DNA of 46,335 nucleotides from Clostridiales bacterium (GTDB taxonomy: Bacteria; Bacillota; Clostridia; Oscillospirales; CAG-382), in the NCBI GenBank assembly GCA_003343885.1, contig QAKH01000114.1:1-46335 (forward strand), written 5' to 3'. A program made the position numbers and the translations under genes. The stretch's first letter is position 1; each line of letters begins with the position of its first letter. This document shows, piece by piece, positions 41,764 to 46,335 of the stretch. The notes under the pieces are model-generated. The model was not told where the DNA came from, did no database searches, and was given only the letters and a program-made list of their open reading frames with translations.

Positions 41764-41871
41764 GATATTTTTCCAAGTAAATAAAAACACCGTTTTTCTG
41801 TCAGTATCTCATAAATCGGAAAATATTTTGCGGCACTGCCGCTAAGTATAAAAAAACAGGAGGATTTACCA

Positions 41872-43299
41872 ATGAGTAAAGAAAAAATCAACATCGGCGC
41901 CGAAGGTATTTACGACGCCAGACAGCTCGGCGTCGGGAAAATGATTATCCTCGGCTTCCAGCACATGTTCGCCATGTTCGGCGCAACCGTTCTCGTTCCT
42001 CTGCTCACAGGACTTGACATCGCAACGACACTTCTTATGGCAGGTCTCGGAACGCTTTTGTTCCACCTTATCACAAAAGGAAAGGTTCCGGCATTTCTCG
42101 GTTCGTCCTTTGCTTTCCTCGGAGGATACGGCGCAATAGCTCCCATGCTTGAAAACAACACTCCGAACCATGAGCTTCTTCCCTACGCGTGCTTAGGCGT
42201 TGCCTGTGCAGGACTTGTTTATCTCGTGCTCGCGGCTTGTATAAAAATCGCCGGAGTATCAAGAGTTATGCGCTTTTTCCCGCCTGTTGTAACCGGTCCT
42301 ATCATCATTTCCATAGGACTCAGCCTTTGCGGAAGCGCAAAGACCAACTGCGACACAAACTGGCTCATAGCACTTTGCGCTCTCGCTATCGTTATCATCT
42401 TCAACATCTGGGGCAAGGGAATGTGCAAGATTATTCCTATTCTTCTGGGTGTAGTCGGTTCTTGCGCAATCGCCGCAGTTCTTGCTCTCGCTTTCGGAAA
42501 AACAATCACTGCCTCCGACGGAGCTCAGTACATTGCCATGCTCGGAGACGAAAGATTCAAGCTGTTCTCAAAATCCGCAATTGACAATCTCATAAGCGCT
42601 GACTGGATAGGCTTGCCGGTTGTCTGGAAGCACACAATATTCGGCGGTGTTGACTGGTCGAACGGTCCTATGATCGCAAGCGCCGTTATCGCGATTACTC
42701 CTATCGCTCTTGCTACCATGATGGAACACATCGGCGACATTTCCGCTATTTCTTCCACTACCAAGCGCAATTTCATTGAAAATCCCGGTCTTCACAGAAC
42801 TCTTACCGGTGACGGTCTTGCAACAACGATGGCTTCTCTCTTCGGCGGCCCCGCAAACACCACTTACGGTGAAAACACCGGCGTACTTGCTCTTTCAAGA
42901 GTATATGATCCGAGAGTTATCAGAATCGCTGCCGTCTTTGCAGTTATACTTTCCTTCTCACCCAAATTTGCGGCTCTCGTAAACCTCATTCCTACTGCGG
43001 TAATCGGAGGAGTTTCATTCATACTCTACGGTATGATTTCCGCTATCGGTATCCGCAACCTTATTGAAAATCAGATTGATTTCTCCAAGAGCAGAAACCT
43101 CATTATCACCGCTGTTATCCTCGTTTGCGCACTCAGCGGAGTTGCTATTCCGATCAACGCAACCGCAAAAATAACTTCTCTTGCAGTTGCTTCTATTGCC
43201 GGAATTGTTCTCAACATAATCTTCCCGAGCGACGATTACGTTGAAAAGGCAAAAAAAGGCGGAGATGAGGTTCCTAAGGGCAATACCTACAACGTATAA
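41872..43299 (+). CDS. uraA: Uracil/xanthine permease (NCS2 family)
   Basis: A 475-residue transporter that takes up uracil by proton symport. NCS2 signatures are visible: LGFQHMFAMFGATVLVP at the N-terminus, MMEHIGDISAIS (glutamate of the substrate site) and TTYGENTGVLALS. About 14 membrane segments. The ATG at 41872 follows AGGAGG. Its position behind pyrR and the attenuator supports a uracil rather than xanthine role; pyrP is the equivalent name in Bacillus. Confidence 0.93.
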   Translation: MSKEKINIGAEGIYDARQLGVGKMIILGFQHMFAMFGATVLVPLLTGLDIATTLLMAGLGTLLFHLITKGKVPAFLGSSFAFLGGYGAIAPMLENNTPNHELLPYACLGVACAGLVYLVLAACIKIAGVSRVMRFFPPVVTGPIIISIGLSLCGSAKTNCDTNWLIALCALAIVIIFNIWGKGMCKIIPILLGVVGSCAIAAVLALAFGKTITASDGAQYIAMLGDERFKLFSKSAIDNLISADWIGLPVVWKHTIFGGVDWSNGPMIASAVIAITPIALATMMEHIGDISAISSTTKRNFIENPGLHRTLTGDGLATTMASLFGGPANTTYGENTGVLALSRVYDPRVIRIAAVFAVILSFSPKFAALVNLIPTAVIGGVSFILYGMISAIGIRNLIENQIDFSKSRNLIITAVILVCALSGVAIPINATAKITSLAVASIAGIVLNIIFPSDDYVEKAKKGGDEVPKGNTYNV

Positions 43300-43336
43300 C
43301 CTGATTGGAATACGAACTAATAAATACGGTACATAC

Positions 43337-43369
43337 AAAAATCCTCTTGCAGATCCGCAAGAGGATTTT
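43337..43369. terminator. Bidirectional terminator between uraA and the LRR gene
   Basis: AAAATCCTCTTGC (about 43338-43350) pairs with GCAAGAGGATTTT (43357-43369), a 13-bp perfect stem with a 6-base loop between convergent genes. Confidence 0.88.
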
Positions 43370-43411
43370 AATTATTTAATCATAAAGGAATTATAAGAAT
43401 TTTTATCAGGA

Positions 43412-44848
43412 TTATCCTGCTGCATCTACAAGCATTTTCATAATACGATTATTTACATCAAGGTAATATTTCAATTCTTCATTAGATAGCTCATCTTTCT
43501 CCCATGCTTCAAATGCTTCGCTCATTTCCTCAGCCTTTACAAGCATATCGGCATACTTTGCAATCAATGTCAGATCAGTGGGGTTCTCACTGTATTCTTT
43601 CATAAATTCGCAATATTCGGTATAAAAGGCTTCGTAGCTATCCATTGCTTCCTTAAATTCTAATCTTATGCCATCCACAGTATCATGCGTATTTTCGTTT
43701 TTGGTAGGCTTTTCCGTTTCATTGTCCGTGTTACCTACGTTATTTTCAGCCCCACTCATAGTACACGCCAAAACGGTTCCTCTTGCAGAAGGAGCATCGT
43801 CCAAATTAGGACAATTTGCAAATGCATCTTTGCCAATAGCAGTATCATCATCCCAAATAATTACAGATAAAAGAGCGGTGCATCCGTCAAAAGCATTATT
43901 ACCGATGGAAAGCACATCACTCGGAATACTTACCTCTTCAATTCCAATACAGCCAGCAAAAGCATAATCACCGATTATTTCCACACCCCAAATAATCAGA
44001 GATGTCACACCGGTACAGCCTTCAAAAGCATGAGCGCCAACATTTTTAGTGTCGTTTCCAATGCTGATTTCAGTTAAACTAACACAGTCAGCAAAGGCAT
44101 ACTCACCAATATCAGGATCTCCCCAAATAATGAGGCTTTCCAAATTGCTGCATCCTTCGAACGCATGATGTCCGATTGTTTTGGTTTCACTCGGAACACT
44201 AAATTCCGTCAGTCCGGTACATCCCTTAAATGCAGAGTTTCCGATTTCTTCAATATCTGCCCACATAATGATGCTTTCAAGCATGATGCAATCTTCAAAA
44301 GCAGAATCAGCGATCCGAACAACATCGTAACCATCATAAGATGAGCTGATTGTAATCTGATTTCCTTCACCGGTGAAGCCAATAACTTCAGCCGTTCCAT
44401 CAGATTTCACTTCATAAAGGACGTCTAATTCAACATATTCCTTTGCATCTTCTTCTGACTGCTTTTTATCTTCTTCTGATTTTTCTTTTTCATATTCGGC
44501 AATGATAGCGTCTACATCATAATTATCATTCCAGCAAAATGCGGAGCTCATTGCAGACCACAGGCCGTAAATATAAGAACTTTCATCAGACCACTTCTTG
44601 TAAACAGCAGAACTGGCATCAGACCATGTTTTGTAACACTCGCTTGAAGCAGCGCTCCATTCTTCATAATCAATATCCTCGAATGCATCATCAATTATAC
44701 CATCGTAGTATTCATCATAGAGGTCATCCATTGCGGCATCGTAAAGAGTGTCATAGTATTCGTCCATTGCTTTATCATAAACAACATCGTACTGAGAGTT
44801 GGCAGTGGCACCAAGTTTTTGGCGGCAAAAGATTCGGCAGCATTCCAT
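43412..44848 (-). CDS. BspA-like leucine-rich-repeat protein with DUF6591-like C-terminus, 5' end missing
   Basis: Up to 478 residues are open. A segment with repeated W-S-x-x-S-S units (about 64-110) and an acidic Glu/Lys region come first, then an LRR_5-type array (about 170-345) with alternating IIW-type and VSIPSD-type repeats and the GxxAFxGC signature. A Thr/Asn-rich linker follows, and the C-terminal helical domain (about 390-478, EFKEAMDSYEAFYTEY to YLDVNNRIMKML) resembles DUF6591. No signal peptide is present, although relatives are exported. The first ATG (44848) lies in the loop of the recombinase terminator and has no ribosome site, so the real 5' end has probably been removed or displaced by the integrated element. 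Confidence 0.75.
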   Translation of the reverse strand: MECCRIFCRQKLGATANSQYDVVYDKAMDEYYDTLYDAAMDDLYDEYYDGIIDDAFEDIDYEEWSAASSECYKTWSDASSAVYKKWSDESSYIYGLWSAMSSAFCWNDNYDVDAIIAEYEKEKSEEDKKQSEEDAKEYVELDVLYEVKSDGTAEVIGFTGEGNQITISSSYDGYDVVRIADSAFEDCIMLESIIMWADIEEIGNSAFKGCTGLTEFSVPSETKTIGHHAFEGCSNLESLIIWGDPDIGEYAFADCVSLTEISIGNDTKNVGAHAFEGCTGVTSLIIWGVEIIGDYAFAGCIGIEEVSIPSDVLSIGNNAFDGCTALLSVIIWDDDTAIGKDAFANCPNLDDAPSARGTVLACTMSGAENNVGNTDNETEKPTKNENTHDTVDGIRLEFKEAMDSYEAFYTEYCEFMKEYSENPTDLTLIAKYADMLVKAEEMSEAFEAWEKDELSNEELKYYLDVNNRIMKMLVDAAG

Positions 44849-44869
44849 TTGAGAATGCTGCCGTCTTTT
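44835..44869. terminator. Terminator hairpin after the recombinase gene
   Basis: CGGCAGCATTC (44835-44845) and GAATGCTGCCG (44853-44863) form a perfect 11-bp stem. A T-run follows on the + strand; on the - strand the hairpin lies 9 bases after the recombinase stop. It separates the recombinase from the truncated LRR gene, near the probable edge of the element. Confidence 0.75.
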
Positions 44870-44871
44870 TG

Positions 44872-46335
44872 TTATGCTCCAATAAGAAGGTTGCCTTTTA
44901 CATCGTACATGGAGATGTGTCGTTTGAGAATTTGACGCTTAAACCTCTCGTAGTTCTTCGAGCGTTTGGGAAGACCGTCAAGGGTGTATGCCAAAATCTT
45001 ATCTACTCTTCCCTGCCGGACTGCCTCTCTCATCTGTCTGAATCCTGTAGCTTCCAAGCTCGGCTTTGAGTAGTCGAACGAGTCTCCCACAACCAGCCAG
45101 CCTTGTTGATTGGCATACGCAAGAAGTTCATTACGCATCTCGCTCATCCGATCCCAACCGTCTACTGTGCAGTAGTATACCCAAGTCCGATCCAAAGACA
45201 CAACATCCGTTTTAGGAAGCGTGTCCAGCAAATCCTGTGGGAACATGGAATCAAACATTCGGGAAAAATTCCACTCGATCTCCAAAGTGCCGTTCTTGTA
45301 AACATCGATGCATTTGACAGTAAGATCTGCAAGCTTACGATCAAGCTTTTCAAGTGCAAGAATTTTACCGATCAGAGTTTTCTCAACCACGGCGTCCGGC
45401 ACCTCAGGCAGACCTTTCAGTTCCGCAAGAAGAGCATCCACAACCTCTTGGCATTGAGATACCTTTTGCTTGTTCTCGGCAATACGCTCCTTGTACTCGT
45501 CATCGTTGATCTTCCCTTCGAGCAAGCTTTCAAACAGTTCATTGCCCTCAACCAGAAGCTTAGAGGCTTTCTGCTCTTGTGCGGAGATTTTCTTCCGAAT
45601 CTCATCACGATCATTTCGCATCGCCGCACGACGCTTTTCCAACCGTCGCTCGGAATCAATACAGGTTTGGGCGAACTGCTTTAATGCTTTCAATACAACC
45701 TCTGCAAGATCGCTCTCCATAATACGCGTGCCCTGACATTGCAGATCGTTATCCGCCTGCCGAGCATGACACATATAGTAGGAGTATTTCGTCTCGTGGA
45801 AGTTCATTGCGTAGCCGCAATGTCCGCATCGAATGTTCCCCAAAAAGATGCGTGGACTTGGTGTTGCTCGTTTCGTATAAGGTCTCTCACGAGACTTCCG
45901 GATCTCCGCTGTCTTATCAAAAAGGCTCTGCGGAATGATTACCGGAAACCTATTCGGAACAACAAACCATTCGCTCTCCGGCTGCTTGATCAGCTTATGG
46001 CTGCCGATTTTCGCCACCTTCGTTTTACCGTAGATGCATTTGCCGGTGTAACGCTCGTCCTTTAGGATGTGCATGACGGACGAACTGGTCCACCGTGTGC
46101 CTTTGGTATCACCGTCCTTGAAACGGCTTTTGAAGTCACAGAACCTTACAAGCCATGTCAAAGGGGTGATCACGTCCGCTTTATTGAGCTTCCGTGCAAT
46201 ATCCTTGGTCGATGTGCCTGTTGAGTACCATTTGAAGATCTTCTTGATCGTCTCAGCAGCATCGGGTTCCACAACAAGGTGATATTTTTCGGTCGGCGAT
46301 TTCAGATAGCCGTAAAAGGGATAACTGCTATGATA
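44872..46335 (-). CDS. Large serine recombinase, 5' part beyond the window, with C-terminal resolvase-like extension
   Basis: The frame stays open to the window edge, so about 487 C-terminal residues are visible. Order: the Recombinase domain (visible from GYLKSPTEKYHLVVEPDAAE), a zinc ribbon with CGHCG and later Cys (near residues 180-215), a long coiled coil rich in Arg/Lys/Glu (about 225-300), a beta segment, then an unusual last 105 residues. These resemble a resolvase catalytic domain (YYCTVDGWD, YANQQGWLVVGDSFD, GFRQMREAVRQGRVDKILAY), but the catalytic serine and key arginines are replaced. The true catalytic domain should lie upstream outside the window. Such enzymes integrate, excise or invert elements. 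It is last in its element, next to a truncated gene. Confidence 0.88.
   Translation of the reverse strand, partial: YHSSYPFYGYLKSPTEKYHLVVEPDAAETIKKIFKWYSTGTSTKDIARKLNKADVITPLTWLVRFCDFKSRFKDGDTKGTRWTSSSVMHILKDERYTGKCIYGKTKVAKIGSHKLIKQPESEWFVVPNRFPVIIPQSLFDKTAEIRKSRERPYTKRATPSPRIFLGNIRCGHCGYAMNFHETKYSYYMCHARQADNDLQCQGTRIMESDLAEVVLKALKQFAQTCIDSERRLEKRRAAMRNDRDEIRKKISAQEQKASKLLVEGNELFESLLEGKINDDEYKERIAENKQKVSQCQEVVDALLAELKGLPEVPDAVVEKTLIGKILALEKLDRKLADLTVKCIDVYKNGTLEIEWNFSRMFDSMFPQDLLDTLPKTDVVSLDRTWVYYCTVDGWDRMSEMRNELLAYANQQGWLVVGDSFDYSKPSLEATGFRQMREAVRQGRVDKILAYTLDGLPKRSKNYERFKRQILKRHISMYDVKGNLLIGA

Noticed and set aside
1..46335. rRNA or tRNA genes
   Set aside because: No cloverleaf with the conserved GTTCGA-type arm and no rRNA-like stretch was noticed by eye; a tRNAscan run would settle it.

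Overview
The window looks like a chromosomal segment of an anaerobic Gram-positive bacterium of class Clostridia, probably a gut or rumen Bacillota of the Oscillospirales/Ruminococcus type. The grounds are the set of [FeFe]-hydrogenase maturases, the polyamine operon of clostridial layout, a PyrR attenuator, an ECF sigma factor, a DUF4358 lipoprotein next to MBOAT and DHHW proteins, frequent TTG/GTG starts and strong AGGAGG-type ribosome sites. This placement is inferred from gene content; no rRNA or other phylogenetic marker is present.

Layout. (1) 1-6034, + strand: a polyamine operon (speA, speE, speB, carboxynorspermidine/carboxyspermidine dehydrogenase, nspC) that holds components of two different spermidine routes. 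It ends in a hairpin and a roughly 0.5 kb block of 143-155 bp tandem palindromic repeats. (2) 6575-13493, - strand: a cytoplasmic parvulin, a 1143-residue secreted metallophosphoesterase and two Gfo/Idh/MocA-type oxidoreductases, with a divergent AraC regulator. (3) 14794-20558: hydF, hydG and a small ACT-like regulator on -, hydE on +. Between the two arms sits an AT-rich DpnD/DpnI module, a methyl-directed restriction system with no methylase. (4) 20599-22610: a membrane protein, a cytidine/blasticidin-type deaminase and tcdA. (5) 22669-35863: a carbohydrate region with a GH27/36-like TIM-barrel protein, a sialidase-fold protein, an SDR, an AraC regulator, two large paralogous GH99-like (WbsX-like) proteins, a rhamnosidase-like protein that has lost most of its catalytic barrel, and a DMT transporter. 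(6) 36274-40918, + strand: an ECF sigma factor, its likely membrane partner, a DUF4358 lipoprotein, an MBOAT O-acyltransferase and a DHHW protein, probably for acetylation of a cell-surface polymer. (7) 41031-43299: a PyrR-type attenuator, pyrR and a uracil permease. (8) 43412-46335, - strand: a leucine-rich-repeat protein gene that lacks its 5' end, abutting a large serine recombinase that runs off the window. The window probably ends inside an integrated element.

How the parts work together: SpeA and SpeB make agmatine and putrescine, and the dehydrogenase/decarboxylase pair can turn these into spermidine without decarboxylated SAM. HydE, HydF and HydG build the H-cluster of a hydrogenase encoded elsewhere. 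PyrR senses UMP and sets its own and the permease's expression. The most unusual items are the recombinase with a second, apparently dead resolvase-like domain at its C-terminus, the tandem palindromic repeats, the paired GH99-like proteins without signal peptides, the internally deleted GH78-like protein, and a possible leaderless 31-codon ORF in front of the DpnI module.
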